A DNA stretch of 64,000 bases from Xanthostigma xanthostigma (GCA_963575645.1 OY754466.1:2954001-3018000); one strand, 5' to 3'; counted from the stretch's first letter, positions 1-12,433 are shown. Made by a program: numbers and translations. Notes: generated from the letters alone by a model not told the origin.

Positions 1-345
1 CGGACACTTATCCATCACGATTAATTATAAACAACAATATTCACATGAATACACGAATAAAAACATGTAAACACTGTACAGCACTTGCCCGCATGACAGA
101 CTGACTATGTGTTATACATACTACACGGTTAGCTGATGCTAACCATGGGCACCGCCATATTGGCCTTGGCTGCTCTACCGAGCGCCTACTCCGAACGCCT
201 TTCACTTTACCCCTACTCCGCGGCCGCCTGTAATGCGACATGCAACAGACGGCCAGAAAAATTCGGGGCGATAGAATAAAAGTTTCACTTTAAAAAAGTA
301 GCCAATAGTGATTTAAACATTAGATTACATTAAAAATCATTTCAG
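1..345. other. Unassigned 5' flank of the THAP gene
   Basis: The stretch is GC-richer than average around 150-260 and contains short open frames on both strands, none with a recognisable domain. A C-x3-C pair can be read on the plus strand near 229-245, but a stop follows before any splice site that would join it to the THAP exon at 346. The missing first THAP exon is therefore either here in a form I cannot define or, more likely, left of the window. Confidence 0.4.
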
Positions 346-587
346 ATTTCCAAAACATGAACAAAGCAGGAAAATATGGGCTGATATTTTGGAAGTGGAC
401 TTTAACAAAATCACAGACCATACTCGTGTTTGTTCTCTCCATTTCAAAGAGGAGAATATCGACAAAAGTGGCACTTCATGCAGATTGCTCCCAAATTCCT
501 TGCCAAAAACGAGACAAGAAATTATAGAGTTGTCCAGTGATGAGTATTCATGCGAAGACACCTGCTCCAGTATTTCTTCAAGTAATG
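346..587 (+). CDS. THAP-domain protein, internal exon (C-terminal half of zinc finger)
   Basis: The exon opens after a TTTCAG acceptor and ends at AATG|GTATGT. It is open throughout (1 + 80 codons + 1 base). The protein begins FPKHEQSRKIWADIL, then RVCSLHF, which supplies the C-x2-H half of a C2CH THAP zinc finger, followed by LLPNSLPKT in the place of the AVPTF box. THAP fingers bind DNA, and proteins carrying them include transcription regulators and domesticated P-type transposases. The first two zinc-binding cysteines must come from an upstream exon, because the start is phase 2 and the split codon would become Arg if that exon ends in AG. An acidic, Ser- and Cys-containing linker follows the finger. 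The exon is joined in phase to the one at 1356. I infer a host gene because frame and splice sites are intact, but a transposon origin cannot be excluded. Confidence 0.82.
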
Positions 588-1355
588 GTATGTATAGTAT
601 TGTTGTATTAAAAAAAATTGGTTGTCTGTAAAGTCGGTTTACGGACGATAGTTATACGTGATAACGTATTCCGTAATACATAACCTAAATTTATATAATA
701 ATTATAATAATTCGAATCTATGATATTGCATCTTTTGCTTCAAATTTAGGCTAATTTTATTTATTAAAATTACTCACCACCTATAATATAATTGTTTTTT
801 TTAACTTTCTTTCTTTCGTATTTATTTTAAGTCTCAAAGATTAACTGTCATAATATTTTGAAAACAATTGTTTCATTGTTTATATAAAATTCCAAAACCT
901 ACTTACAATATTTAAGTATTTTCATACGTCAAAAAATTGATTTTTATAATGATAAAATTTGTATGAAAACGATTTTTTCGAGAGATGAGACCTAGCTAAA
1001 ACGATTTTTTGCCCCTCAAAATCTCTTTTCAGTAAATTTCATCCAAATCGTTAGGGCCGATCATTCTGAAAATTTTCATAACGCCATAATTTTTCATTGT
1101 GAACAACACTTTTCTTAGTGACACTTTTGCGTACTATGAACGGAAAAGGTACTTTACCTGAAACGAAAAGAGGTTTTGCTCAACTGTAAAGGCCTACTTG
1201 ATTTAAAAAAATCGAAAGTAAACTAAAAATAAGTTTCAGACCAAGCAGGGCGGAATCCCAAAATATGAAATTCCAATTCGAAAATTTTTGGTCAATCTCA
1301 CCTATTGTGAACTCAATCCTGGGACATACTGTATATGTAATAAATATTTTTATAG
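588..1355 (+). other. Intron of the THAP gene
   Basis: The intron runs from GTATGT to a TTTTTATAG acceptor. It is AT-rich. It contains a partial MITE A (618-692) 30 bases after the donor, and a stretch around 920-1260 of AT-rich low-copy-looking sequence with no features I can name. Confidence 0.6.
618..692 (+). repeat. MITE A, partial copy (left end only)
   Basis: The segment shares ATTGGTTGTCTGTAAAGTCG and the following TTTACGGACGATAG...ACGTGATAACGT block with copies at 1643, 3482 and 43508. It also shares the ATTCCG...ATACATAACCTAAAT interior of the 3482 copy. The right end is missing. Confidence 0.8.
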
Positions 1356-1621
1356 TGGAACCAATGGCTGTACAAATGGATGATACAAATTTTTCATCAA
1401 TGTCAGAAGGAAGAAGGGATCAGGCTGTCCAAACTTCACCTATACATGTTCCAAAAGAGGACAAGTCCACGATGGTCTCAGAGTTCTTAATTTATCATTC
1501 ACCTGAGAAAGAGAGGCTCAGGAAGAGAATCGCATACCTCGAAGAGGAACACCGAAAAAAAATGAAAGCTGCCAATCAAACGATTCGACGACTAAAAGAA
1601 AAAATTGACTCATGCACATGA
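1356..1621 (+). CDS. THAP-domain protein, last coding exon (coiled coil)
   Basis: The first two bases join the single base left by the exon at 346-587 to give GTG GAA CCA, and the frame stays open for 88 codons to TGA. The product has a polar region and then a heptad-like charged helix (around EKERLRKRIAYLEEEHRKKM) near the C-terminus. THAP proteins often carry such a coiled coil after the finger for dimerisation. An open frame continues upstream to 1265, but the acceptor at 1355 and the phase match argue that this part is intron. A MITE A copy begins about 20 bases after the stop, so the 3' UTR probably contains transposon sequence. No relative is named because the finger alone does not identify the paralogue. 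Confidence 0.75.
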
Positions 1622-1642
1622 CTGCATTCCACATGAAAAAAA

Positions 1643-1880
1643 ATTGGTTGTCTGTAAAGTCGGTTTACGGACGATAGTTTTACGTGATAACGTCATAAAG
1701 AAACATTGATGAACGCTCTGACGTCACGCGAGAAGAGAGAGAAATGCGTACAAGCCGACGCTTGGGCCGATCGTGCCTCTATCGCTTATACCGCGCTCTC
1801 GCTTGCACGCTCAGGCGGAACGTGACACTTTTTCGTGCATGCAGCCAGTGTTTCATCAATTTATAAGACGTTATCACGCC
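1643..1880 (+). repeat. MITE A, full-length short variant
   Basis: It starts ATTGGTTGTCTGTAAAGTCG and carries imperfect inverted ends (ACGTGATAACGTC near the left, GACGTTATCACG at the right end). The interior is GC-richer, with a TGACGTCA octamer at 1719. It lies directly downstream of the THAP stop codon. The superfamily is unknown. Confidence 0.8.
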
Positions 1881-1985
1881 AAAAGATTACTGCATTTTTT
1901 CACAAGGTTAATTATAAATAATTATTATTTATCAAAAATCAAATTCCCCATTTGGTTACATGCATTCGATGCTAAAAATCATATT

Positions 1986-2486
1986 TTTAACCGACTTCAA
2001 CAAAAAGGAGGAGGTTCTGTGTTCGTCTGTATATATATATATTTTTTTTTTTTTATGTACACCGATTTCTCCGTCAATTATGGACCAATTTTCAAATATT
2101 TTTTTTATTCGAAAGAGTGCACTTCCGAGGTGGTCCCATCGGAACCAAGTCAGGATCTGATGGTGGATCCCGGAGAAATCGAGAGAACTCTCAAATTTCA
2201 AAGGCATGCATAATGTTTTTTTATGTATGTTCACTGATTTTTAGTGTTAGATTAACACTAAAAAGAGAAAAATAAAATATTTTTAACAAAAAAATTGAAC
2301 CGACTTCAAAAAAGGCACTAAAAAGTAAAAAATAATTGCGTATTGAAATGTTTTGGAGTCGGTGTCAGCCAAAATGAAATCTATTCCGAGAACTACACCG
2401 ACTCCAAAACATTTCAATACGCAATTATTTTTTACTTTTTAGTGCCTTTTTTGAAGTCGGTTCAATTTTTTTGTTAAAAATATTTT
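1986..2486. repeat. CCGACTTC-type repeat with nested foldback
   Basis: The segment opens with AACCGACTTCAACAAAAAGG, a pattern common in insect interspersed repeats. Positions 2274-2486 form a near-perfect foldback: arms of about 91 bases (2274-2364 and 2394-2486) around a loop of about 29 bases, with CCGACTTCAAAAAAGGCAC in the left arm and its complement in the right. Confidence 0.8.
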
Positions 2487-3481
2487 CTAATATTAATTAA
2501 TAAAAATTTTTAATGTTACAGTACTATAACTACATTCATCAGTGCTTTACTTTAATAAAAAATGTATTTCAATGAATGTTTACAACAAATTAAAAAAAAA
2601 AACTTCTTTTTCTATTTGAATTTTACCCGCGCTGAACGTACGCAGTGCGTCGGCCAATCAAAAGCTGGCACTCGTTACTTCGTCGCGTCCCGCAAATCGG
2701 CTTCACCCTTGTCTAAAACCCCAGTTCATGCTCCGTCACTATCTATGTCCATGCCGATAAACCCTAACTCGTACGGCAGTACAGATTGATTCCTACAAGC
2801 TCTACAAGTACAAAATTGATGAGATAATTGTGTCCGTGAACGAAAGATAGCAGCATGAGTTTTCTGATTTGAACCTTAGATAAAACATGATAATTTTTTT
2901 TTACCTTGGAGTGTGCATTCTCAAAGTGTATGTTCTCTGATCTGTATCTATTACCGTTTCGGAGATAGGGCCACAAAGTGAATTTATGTAGTTCTAAATG
3001 AGCGACATCGTACGGAATTTCTTAGAAGCTATCAGTTTAAACTTTTCTGCGCTTCAGTCGTTTTTCATAGACATGTCTTGAATGAAATACATTGCACAAA
3101 AATGTGCAGTGTCAAAAAAAATGTGCCCTGTAACGGCCGGATCTTTTGTTTTTTAGACATTTGATTTTTTCACAGCTCCAGGCATAGGCGTAGCAACGAT
3201 TTGATCTCAGTGGGGCAATTTTCAACTCTACCTATCATTACCAGCTGCCACTTACACATAATTTGAAAGTTGTTCATAGTAGCGAAATCGATCAACACGA
3301 CTTTCTGGGGAAATTTTACGACAAAGAAAATATGTAGATTTATCTTGTTACTTGTATGTGAACAATTAATATTCTAAGGTGGGCCCCCCTCTTGCTACGC
3401 CAATGGCTCCAAGATTATTGCAGAACTGCGTATTTGATATTAATTTCAACTTGATACCTCCACGCGCTCCTGAAAAAAAAA
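2487..3481. other. Unassigned AT-rich intergenic sequence
   Basis: No gene or RNA gene is seen. There are only short frames without recognisable domains. The block around 3180-3410 reads like an old dispersed repeat, but I cannot name it. Confidence 0.4.
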
Positions 3482-3867
3482 ATTGGTTGGTTGTAAAGTC
3501 GGTTTACGGACGATAGTTTTACGTGATAACGTATTCCGCTTGAATATTATTTAATAATACATAACCTAAATTTTAGTAGCTGTCAAACTATATTTTTACC
3601 GACTAATAATTTGATCAACCAAAGCAAAATACATATTTTTAAGTAATTATAAGACATTTAAAAGAATGTATATATATATTTGTTAACAAACCGTATAATT
3701 TATCTGGCCATCTGTCAGATGTAGCTTTTGCTGGAACAGCCGAAAAAAATGTTGAACGCACACTACTCTCTGATGTCACGCGAGAAGAGAGAGACTATCG
3801 CTTATATCGCGCTCTCGCTTGCGTGCAGCCGGTGTTTCATCAATTTATAAGACGTTATCACGTCAAA
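3482..3867 (+). repeat. MITE A, longest copy in the window
   Basis: It has the same ends as the 1643 copy but an extra AT-rich interior of about 200 bases. The 618 fragment shares part of this interior, so the shorter copies look like deletion forms of this type. The right end reads GACGTTATCACGTC. Confidence 0.8.
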
Positions 3868-4517
3868 AAGGTCTTGACAGATTGACGGACAATAATGAAG
3901 TAATCCTACAAGGGTTCCTTTTTTCGGTTTGAGGTACAGAACCCAAAAAAGACACACATTTACTGAATATATTTATTAATTTTATTGTATTGTGAACATC
4001 AACTTTATTTATTACAATAATATAATGTGTAATATATACAATGAATTATTAAGCACTTTCAAGGACGGGTGTATCTTCCTTCCTCTTCTAGTGATTCACT
4101 CATTATTTTACATAATTTGTCTTGTATGGAGAATTAATAAAAAGTTATTCAAATAAAATGAGATTTCTAGTCATAAAATATTAACGCTAGAATGCCATTA
4201 TTGTTATTTTAAAACCTTAACTTATCTATGAAAACGAACATTTTTACGATAAAATATAAAATAGAAAACAATAATCTATACGTATGGGCCAGTACATTAC
4301 AAAATTCTAAATTTTCATATCTTTATTTTACAATAAAACATAAAGAGTATCGTTTGATAAGGGCTTAACTAACAATTACAGACTTTTGGTTTTGATTGGA
4401 AGCCGAATTTGATACTGATTTTTGATCGGTCAATATAGCAATTATTGTTTTAAACAAAAGGTAATATGGCAAAGTCGATTTTCGGACATTCGATTTCGCT
4501 GAATTTCAAATCTCGAC
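3868..4517. other. Unassigned AT-rich intergenic sequence
   Basis: No coding or RNA feature was found. Confidence 0.4.
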
Positions 4518-5021
4518 AATAGGTCATATGCATGATTTTTTTTTATATTTTTAATAGATTATTTAGTCAACCATAATACGGAAAAAAATTGATAATCATT
4601 TAAAAATGTAATATTATCATAAGAAAAAAAATATTAAATTCCACATTCAAAAATAGACAGTTTAAACAATCGGCCATGTTCGCGGGCTTATGTGACGTCA
4701 TGATATACGATGCATGCCAACCTTGATGTCAAATTGTCAATGTTCTAAATGAAGTTTATTTGTTGTTTTCTCTAAATACTGACATAATCTTACTGTGAGA
4801 CGACACAGTCGTCATGAAAACTGTTGTTGATATATACTCTGACGTCACGATGCGTTTTGAGAATTCGAAAATAGCGCTTATTTTCTACATTTCTTTTTTA
4901 TTAGTTGTATTTTTTTCAGTGATTAGATTAATAAAATAACCATTACGTTATGATCTAGAACTAAAATATATTTCGAAATAAAAATGTTAACCAATTTGGA
5001 GTTTTATGCATATGACCTATT
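4518..5021. mobile_element. 504-bp TIR element, family C, copy 1
   Basis: The ends are exact inverted repeats, AATAGGTCATATGCAT and ATGCATATGACCTATT. It is nearly identical in length and sequence to the copy at 24779-25281. It has no coding capacity and contains two TGACGTCA octamers (4693 and 4840). The superfamily was not assigned. Confidence 0.88.
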
Positions 5022-5049
5022 CTGTGTTAACAGGTTTTATGGGTTATAC

Positions 5050-5377
5050 CAGGGGTCGGCAACCTTTTGAGACGGAAGAGCCAAAAGTTACAATTTACAA
5101 AATTTCCCAGTTTTTAAAGAGCCACTAAACATTTTCGTTTCAGTATTATAATATTCGCTTATATAGGTATAATATATATATATCCGAGGGCGACACGTCG
5201 CGACGGGGGCGGTGCGGGTGAGACGCGAGTGGAAATGGCTGACAGATAGACAAGATACTAAATCATGAATCGATTGGACGATTTTAAAGGGTTTATATAA
5301 TAAAATAATTATTTTTTGCGTATGGAACTGGAGATCCGCAACTTTACATCAAAACAGCCACAGGTTGCTGACCCCTG
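5050..5377. mobile_element. Non-autonomous hAT element
   Basis: The ends are CAGGGGTCGGCAACC and GGTTGCTGACCCCTG. The flanks GGTTATAC and GGTTAGAC match at 7 of 8 bases, the 8-bp duplication typical of hAT. The length is 328 bp and there is no transposase. Confidence 0.88.
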
Positions 5378-6406
5378 GGTTAGACACAATTTTGAGACTT
5401 TACGTCGATTACGATGAGGATAACTATAAAACAATAACCGATAGCAACATAAATCGTTTTTTTTTTTTCAAATGGCAACATGTAAGTGCGTATTTTATAT
5501 TGAATCAAAAGAAAAACAAAATATTTAAATTTCTTTTGTTTTAGTTACCGTATTCTTTTTATTTAAATTATGATTTTTGTGCACTACAGTATAAAATATT
5601 CATTATTTTCCATTTGAAAAAAGAAAATTTATATCGTTACGCTATCTCAAGCGACTATTTGTTTTACAATTTTGTCCAAAATCATAGTAAAAAGTTAACA
5701 TTAGTATGAAAACAGAAGTGTTACCAACTGTGAAAAAGTTAAAATTTAACTGACAAGTCAACCCATTTTTATTCGATTTTCAGTTGGAAGATTTAAATGT
5801 AATTGTACATTTTAACATGTAATGGCACCTTAATATACATTATATTTAAGTTGAATAAACCAACAAAATATAAAAATATAGTTACATTTGAGATTTTTGT
5901 GACCATACCTGATTCAATTTTAATATTATATGACTACTATTTGGCACAAAATATAAATATTTTATTGCTTAAAAATGTAATATTAAACTTTTTTCAAAAA
6001 CTTCAATTTTGATTTGTCCATTATTATCAAAACTAAATTAACACATATTATATATAAAACATAAATTAAGCAATAGACGATTTGAGTATAATTCATCTAA
6101 AACAAAAATTAAAAAAAAAAAAACTAGAACATCTACCTACACGATAATATGTTATTACTAACTAAGGCACATATTGTTGCACTACACATATTTTCATTTT
6201 TTTAAATTAAAATTTAATTTGTGTTTGGACGCCCATTTTATCTTAAAATTTATTGCACACACTAATATGAATCGAAATTTCAGGGGAATTGTACTTTATT
6301 CAATTTGTGTGTAGTAGCAATATTAAAAAAATTCCCAAATTTGTAAAATGACAATCAATATAATATTGTCAGTTTGATTAAAATAGTACATTACTTACAC
6401 CACAAG
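5378..6406. other. Unassigned, very AT-rich intergenic sequence
   Basis: Nothing beyond short spurious frames. Confidence 0.4.
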
Positions 6407-6507
6407 GGCCGAAAGTATGATATCTTGCCCTGCGCGCCATGATGCCTGATGCGAAGGCATCATGAAGTACAGGGCAAGGTTATCACACCTTCGACCAGTG
6501 TGGTGTA
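6407..6507. repeat. Short foldback MITE (ACACCACAAGGG ends)
   Basis: It begins ACACCACAAGGGCCGAAAG and ends with an imperfect complement. The centre holds a palindrome, CATGATGCCT...AGGCATCATG. The same end sequence bounds the 2.3-kb segment 37605-39919. Confidence 0.7.
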
Positions 6508-6522
6508 TACTATTTTCTTCAT

Positions 6523-6758
6523 ACCTCGGTCGTAAGCACGCTTATTAATTAAATACATTAATTAATTTTAATTTTAGCTGTTCGAAATTATTAGCTAAAA
6601 TGTGATAGGGTTGCTATGGAAACGACATCTAAACAACAGTTGATTGTTTTTGCTTTACGACCGCCCGAACGCACGAACTTTCCGCATTTGGGCGTAAATG
6701 TTAGACTTCTGTCTTACAATCGGCGCCGAAAGTTGGCACTTTCGATCGAGGTATGAAA
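6523..6758. repeat. TIR repeat with TTCATACCTCG ends
   Basis: TTCATACCTCGGTCG at the left and CGATCGAGGTATGAA at the right are inverted copies with one mismatch. The element is about 236 bp, non-coding, and abuts the foldback at 6407. Confidence 0.6.
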
Positions 6759-6865
6759 AAAATAAAATTTATTCATAAAAACCGGCTTTGAAAAAAGCAC
6801 AGTACGTGAAATTCTCGCATATAATTGAAATTAAAAATACACATCAAAAACATAAAAAAAAAAGG

Positions 6866-7104
6866 TTTGCACTCCGGGAGTGCTAGCTGAAGTGAAAACT
6901 TGAATATTAACCGTCTTACGAATTTTCGATCAAAATGGTTTGTATCATAGATTGCATTTTTTTATGCACGATATTTCAACGCTAGATGTCTAACGTTGTA
7001 TAAATTATAGTTCAGGTCACGTGTCCTGACGCCTGACGCGAGTTTAAGATTTTTTACCCATTACAAAAAAAGTGTTCAACGCCGCTAAAGAAGTTTTCAC
7101 TTCA
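6866..7104. repeat. Repeat H, copy 1
   Basis: It begins GCACTCCGGGAGTGC with GAAGTGAAAACTT just inside, and ends AAGTTTTCACTTC. The copy at 27592-27829 is highly similar. Confidence 0.8.
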
Positions 7105-8378
7105 AAAAAATGAATTATACACCTTCACGATTGTGATTTCTGGAAATATATAGCTCTATTATAAGAAGTATCCCGAACACTTCCAAAATGACACAAAGAA
7201 TGGGGTGTGCAAATATGCATTAATTTGAACTCTTCAATGTCACAGTAATATAAAATTACGTTAAACAATTTAAATGAAAAACAATAGATAATACAGAATG
7301 AGTTAATAAAACACGAAATTTTATCGTATCGGACATCCGCTAAACTAAACGATAATTAACAGGAGCATTTCAAGGCTGGGGCAATATTAAAGATAAGACA
7401 TAGTTTATCGATATCAAATATAAATCGATATCAATATGATGTATAATCGTTCTGTTATATATTCATGATAGGTACATAGTGTTGACGAGCGTCTATAATC
7501 TACAATATCTATCGACAAGTGCGTTGATAATTATTCAAATTAGATCGTCGTTTGAACTGTAAACGAACAAATTGGGGGTATATAATTTAATCCCAAGCTT
7601 TTATTTCTGAATTTATACATTTAGACAGTACACATACTACTAAAGTGTAAAAAGAGTTTAAAATTATGACGGACTAGTAGAATAATTATCGTTGTTTCAT
7701 ACTCTCGCTAGTCACAATATCAAATATGGTTTCCCGATACGAGATTTTGTGACGACAGAGGCTGTAGCAACACATTAAGTAAGTAGGCTATCAAATATAA
7801 TGTGGAGGCCCGTTAATCTGATCCCATATTCGTATAGGCTGTGTGCATGAAGCCTACTAGCACCTCTAGTGGGCAATAGGGAATTATTGAACTCACTTTT
7901 TATGGAAATCGCGACGTGTTTCTAAGGTGACAAGTCAAAAACTTTAGTTGGCCATGATGTGCCGATTTGTAAACCATTTTATAAATAGCATAACATAAAA
8001 GGTACGTGAGAATTATTTATTTGACAATTATGACGTACAATATATAAAATATTAATTTGTTTACACTGACAGCGTAACGTCAAATTATGGCGCCAATGAT
8101 CTTTATTTTACTTAAATCGCCATCAGCGCAACAGCCAGGAAAACAACAAGCATATCCAGATCGCCTAGTTTTGTCCATGTTTTCTTTGTAATTAAAAAAC
8201 TTTATAAAATTATAACTATTTTCACTTTTAATAAGGAGTGCTTACTGATATATACGGAAAATTTGAGTTCTAAGTTTCCCCTAGTGCTCACCACAAACGC
8301 TCGCATCGCTAAATTTATAACTCCGCCTCCTTGCACATAGCCCATAGTCCGATCCTATTGTTAGGTACCAATAGACGG
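7105..8378. other. Unassigned intergenic sequence
   Basis: No gene was found. Dispersed-repeat character is likely around 7800-8340, but its ends could not be defined. Confidence 0.4.
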
Positions 8379-9052
8379 AGAGCTGGCTACGGAGAATATG
8401 GGTGACTCGGGGCAGAGCTGAAAATTTGCAAAATAATAGGAGATAGTACAAGTAAGTAGGGAAAAAATTGCCAGAAGGCTAGGCGGAAGATAAAGAGCCG
8501 CCAGAAGGCGCTAATGTTGCGAAAAATCAGTGCACTTCTGGCAATTTCTATACTTATTCTGTAATTCAAAACTAGATTATATATTATACATTATATAGTT
8601 ATAAGGGCATACTGAAAATTCAAACATGATATAATAATTACATTCGACAAATATTCAAAATTATTAACGACATTTTGATAGAAATAAAATTAATCGTCAT
8701 ATATTTTCATTAATAAAATTAAACAACGTAACTTTATTTAATTTTATTTCTATCAAAATGGCATTAATAATTTTGAATATTTGTCGAATGTAATTGTTAT
8801 ATCATGTTTGAATTTTCAGTAGGCCCTTATAACTATATAATGTATAATATATAATCTAGTTTTGAATTACAGAATAAGTATAGAAATTGCCAGAAGTGCA
8901 CTGATTTTTCGCAACGTTAGCGCCTTCTGGCGGCTCTTTATCTTCCGCCTAGCCTTCTTGCAATTTTTTCCCTACTTACTTATACTATCTCCTATTATTC
9001 TGCAAATTTTCAGCTCTGCACCGAGTCACCCATTTTCTCCGTAGCCAGCTCT
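8379..9052. repeat. Large near-perfect inverted repeat (about 316-bp arms)
   Basis: The left arm 8379-8694 and right arm 8736-9052 are complementary with only scattered mismatches; the loop is about 41 bases. The outer ends read AGAGCTGGCTAC and GTAGCCAGCTCT. Because the arms mirror one another, each encodes almost the same 60-residue open frame on opposite strands; I regard these frames as by-products. The structure is probably a foldback element. Confidence 0.93.
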
Positions 9053-9845
9053 TAGACCACAAGGAGACATCGTGTCTAGAAAGTGGCTACTATGCCGTCA
9101 TAATTTTCGACTCGAATTTTTTCTTGAGTTATGACACTACACGAGACACGTGTTTTTCAGATTTATTAACAAGAACCGCTCAGAACTAACCAATATGTGT
9201 AACCACAACATAATAAAAAACTTACATATAGATAAACTCGATATACTAATCACATCTGCTATAAGTACGGTTTCTAGATCTTGTCTAAGTACTTATTATT
9301 AAAAATTTTAAACAAAAATAAATCAATAACAATATTTTTCAAAATAAAACACTGTCAAATAATATCAACAAAATATAGATCTATATTGGTTTATTGCACA
9401 ATACTGCTATTAAGAAAACTTTAAAAAGTGCACAAGTATTACGATTTATAAATAACAATATAATAATTATGATGATTCATGACGTTATATTCATTAAAAA
9501 ATAATATTAATAATTATTATGAGGGCGTCCATAAATTATTACAATAAGTTAATATCAAGGTAAAAATTGTACCTTCGAAATCCTAATTAACTACACAAAC
9601 TCTGACTTAATTCATTTTCTTTTATATATTAAAAAAAAAAACAATGAAGCATCGACATTCGACAGACTCAGGACTTTAAAGCTGAAACAACTGACAGTCG
9701 TTATATGATAATTGGAGTCGAAATATAAAAATTATTAATTATCTCGTTCTCAAACGTTTTTATTAATCAAGTCAGAATTTTAATATTTTCTCGAACAAAA
9801 TATTAACCGATTTTTAAAATATTTAATATATAATGTGTTATACAT
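9053..9845. other. Unassigned AT-rich intergenic sequence
   Basis: No feature was recognised. Confidence 0.4.
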
Positions 9846-10097
9846 TAGTGATGCAATGCGTACGATAATTCCTTATGTATTCGCCGAATAAACGAATATT
9901 TGTGTTCACCGAACGGAATAGCATTTAACTTGCTTGAATTAACCAGCGACGCGTTTAATTGGTTTTCACAGCCGCACCGTAATCTACGGACGGGGATTTC
10001 CCTCTTTTGTCTCCTACTAATTTACAATTATTCAGATTTTCAAACAAAAATTTATTGAATGTTCATTTCGATTGATCAAATTATCATTGCATCACTG
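9846..10097. mobile_element. Non-autonomous hAT-like element
   Basis: The inverted ends are TAGTGATGCAATG and CATTGCATCACTG. The flanks TTATACAT and GTATACAT agree at 7 of 8 bases. The 252-bp element has no coding sequence. Confidence 0.75.
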
Positions 10098-12336
10098 GTA
10101 TACATATTTTTTTTGTTTTATATACGTGTTTACTTTCTATAATATATTATGTAAGTATAATATACAACAAAAAAGAAAAATTAAATAAAACTATAATACA
10201 ATATTATTATATAGAACTTGTTTATAACAAATAAAGAGATTCTTTTTTTTTCGAGTATAATAATAAAATCTACGAAACTACATTAATAACAAAGAAATCG
10301 GTAATAATTAATAAGTTATTTATGCAAAATTAAACAATGAAAAACATTATTTTAATCAGTCCTTCCTTCGTCAAGTAGAAAAAAGAATTTAATTTAAATA
10401 ATGTGAAATTTTGATTTTTTTACGTGAATAAATAACTTATTAAAGCCCTAAAATCCTGAAAAGGTAGGAAAACTATAAAAAATATTACTGATAATAAAAT
10501 ATAATCTTATTTTTTTATATATATTTTAAAAAACTCAGTTGATTCTATTTTTAAGGTGTAAACAATCTTACATCTCTTAAATTTTAAATTGAAAATAGAA
10601 TCACAGTGGATTAATAATTATATTAAGATATTCTGCCAAAAATCGTTACTACCCCGCATTGATACACTGAAAACAATAATAAATGGAATGGGGACAGAGG
10701 AATGAGTAATTGGGTATTGTAAATAATTATAATTGAACAAATCCTCAACCCCTAACTTCTATTATCTATTTATAAATCGGAACACGCAACAGGCTATCTA
10801 GAATAACAGAAGAGATGGCAAATACGCGACCTTGAATGACATTAAAATTTATAAGAATTGATCAGATCGTTTTCACGCGCATGCGCCATGGTAACGGTAT
10901 TTAAAAGTTTCGGGCACTTTTTGACGCAATCGCTGAGCCAGTACGGTTTTTCAATGTTAATTTATATGAAAATATTATTGGCGACGCAAAATTAGTGCAC
11001 AAAACAGTAGAAGAATACACTTATGCTCAACTGATACGGTGGTCGAAGTGCCACGATCGGGATAAACTGGTTGAAAGGTTCCGTAATTAGTTTCATTTTT
11101 CTTCAAAAGTAGTGAAATATTTTCTCTAGAGTCTAGGGTGTTGCATTTTTTCTTATTTTATTGCTATTTACTTTTTTCAAAATCAATCACTTTTCCCCAG
11201 TTAAAATGAAAAGTGCCCGAAAAATATGGCGGAAGTTGAGGCATGCGCACAAAAAATGTTCAACTGTGAACAGGTCCATTAATTGTATTCTTTTTGAGAA
11301 ATATGTAGTTGTACTATTTTCTACAGATCTCTCAAAAAAAAGAGCATTTATCTGCAATTGTATAGAAGAAATCTTATAGATTTTAAACTCAACATAGACC
11401 TTAAAACAATATAGAGCGTACTGCCATCTCGTGACAGAACTATAAATTGATGTTATCCGTTTCTTTAAACGAAACTTAATTTACTATTAGACAGCCTGTT
11501 TTAAAGAAACTCAAGAATAAATGAGTCCATGACTATGGTAAAATTATTTTTTTAAAAAAGCATGATCCCCACCACTGCACTTACATACTTTGCCACTTTT
11601 TTTATACAAAACAATTTGTACGTATTCTTTTAAATAATTAATTCCTAAGCACAATTCTCTAAATAAATGAAAAAAAACCTGCAAATACGAAGAATACTAC
11701 CTATATGTCATAAGGTATTTTGAAACGAATTTATTGAGGTTATGTTTGCACTGACAGCCAATAACATAATCGGCGATATGCACATAAAGTTGTTTTTAAA
11801 GTCTGTTTTTATCATCCGCCATAAGATTAAACAAAAAGTGAGCACATTCGCGTTGTCCAAATTAAAAAATATTTTTACGTTTGCAATATTATCTGTGCAT
11901 ATTAACGCGAAGACTATAGTTATACTACTAACAAGATGTGTGTTAACGAGGCAAAATGTTGGGTATCGAATTATTGGTAACTCTTTCCGTATCATCAAAC
12001 AGACATTTTTTAAACTCCGTTTCTTATGTAACATTAAAATTAACTACGTCATTCTCAATATTCAAGTAATAAGAAGAGCTCTTTTCAATGCAGCGAAAAA
12101 CGAATTGATTTAATCATTAATTAATTTTAATTTACCAAAAACTTGATATAAGCCGTTTTGCCATACGACAACACTCCACGTAAAAAGTCGGTACGATAGG
12201 TACCTGTAAAATTTAACAAATGTAACACCATTCCTGTCCATATTTATTATCAGAACCGTGTTTTAATTTATATAATGATTTTTATCACGTTCTTGTTAAA
12301 AAAATAAATAGAAGAAGAGGTACTTATTTTTATATG
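10098..12336. other. Unassigned intergenic sequence with small foldbacks
   Basis: A short foldback lies near 10541-10605 (TTGATTCTATTTT...AAAATAGAATCA). The open frames of 108 and 123 codons at 11708-12113 overlap on opposite strands and show no domain. No gene call is justified. Confidence 0.4.
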
Positions 12337-12433
12337 AAATCATAATACACTTTTCTCAAAATTTGACATGTAGGTAGTGCACTTTTGATACAGATTCTAG
12401 AGAACAGATATTAAACACCCATTTTTTGTTATA
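12337..12433 (+). repeat. Direct repeat flanking a mariner-type element, left copy
   Basis: AAATCATAATACACTTTTCT and the following bases up to ACACCCATTTTTTGTTATA recur at 13001-13081 in the same orientation. The left copy has about 15 extra bases. Confidence 0.85.

Noticed and set aside
1-342. Possible first THAP exon with a C-x3-C pair near 229-245
   Set aside because: A stop follows in the same frame before any donor that fits the phase of the exon at 346.
8387-9044. Two near-identical 60-residue open frames on opposite strands
   Set aside because: They are automatic consequences of the inverted repeat at 8379-9052.
11708-12113. Overlapping 108- and 123-codon frames on opposite strands
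   Set aside because: AT-rich, no domain, no splice or promoter support.
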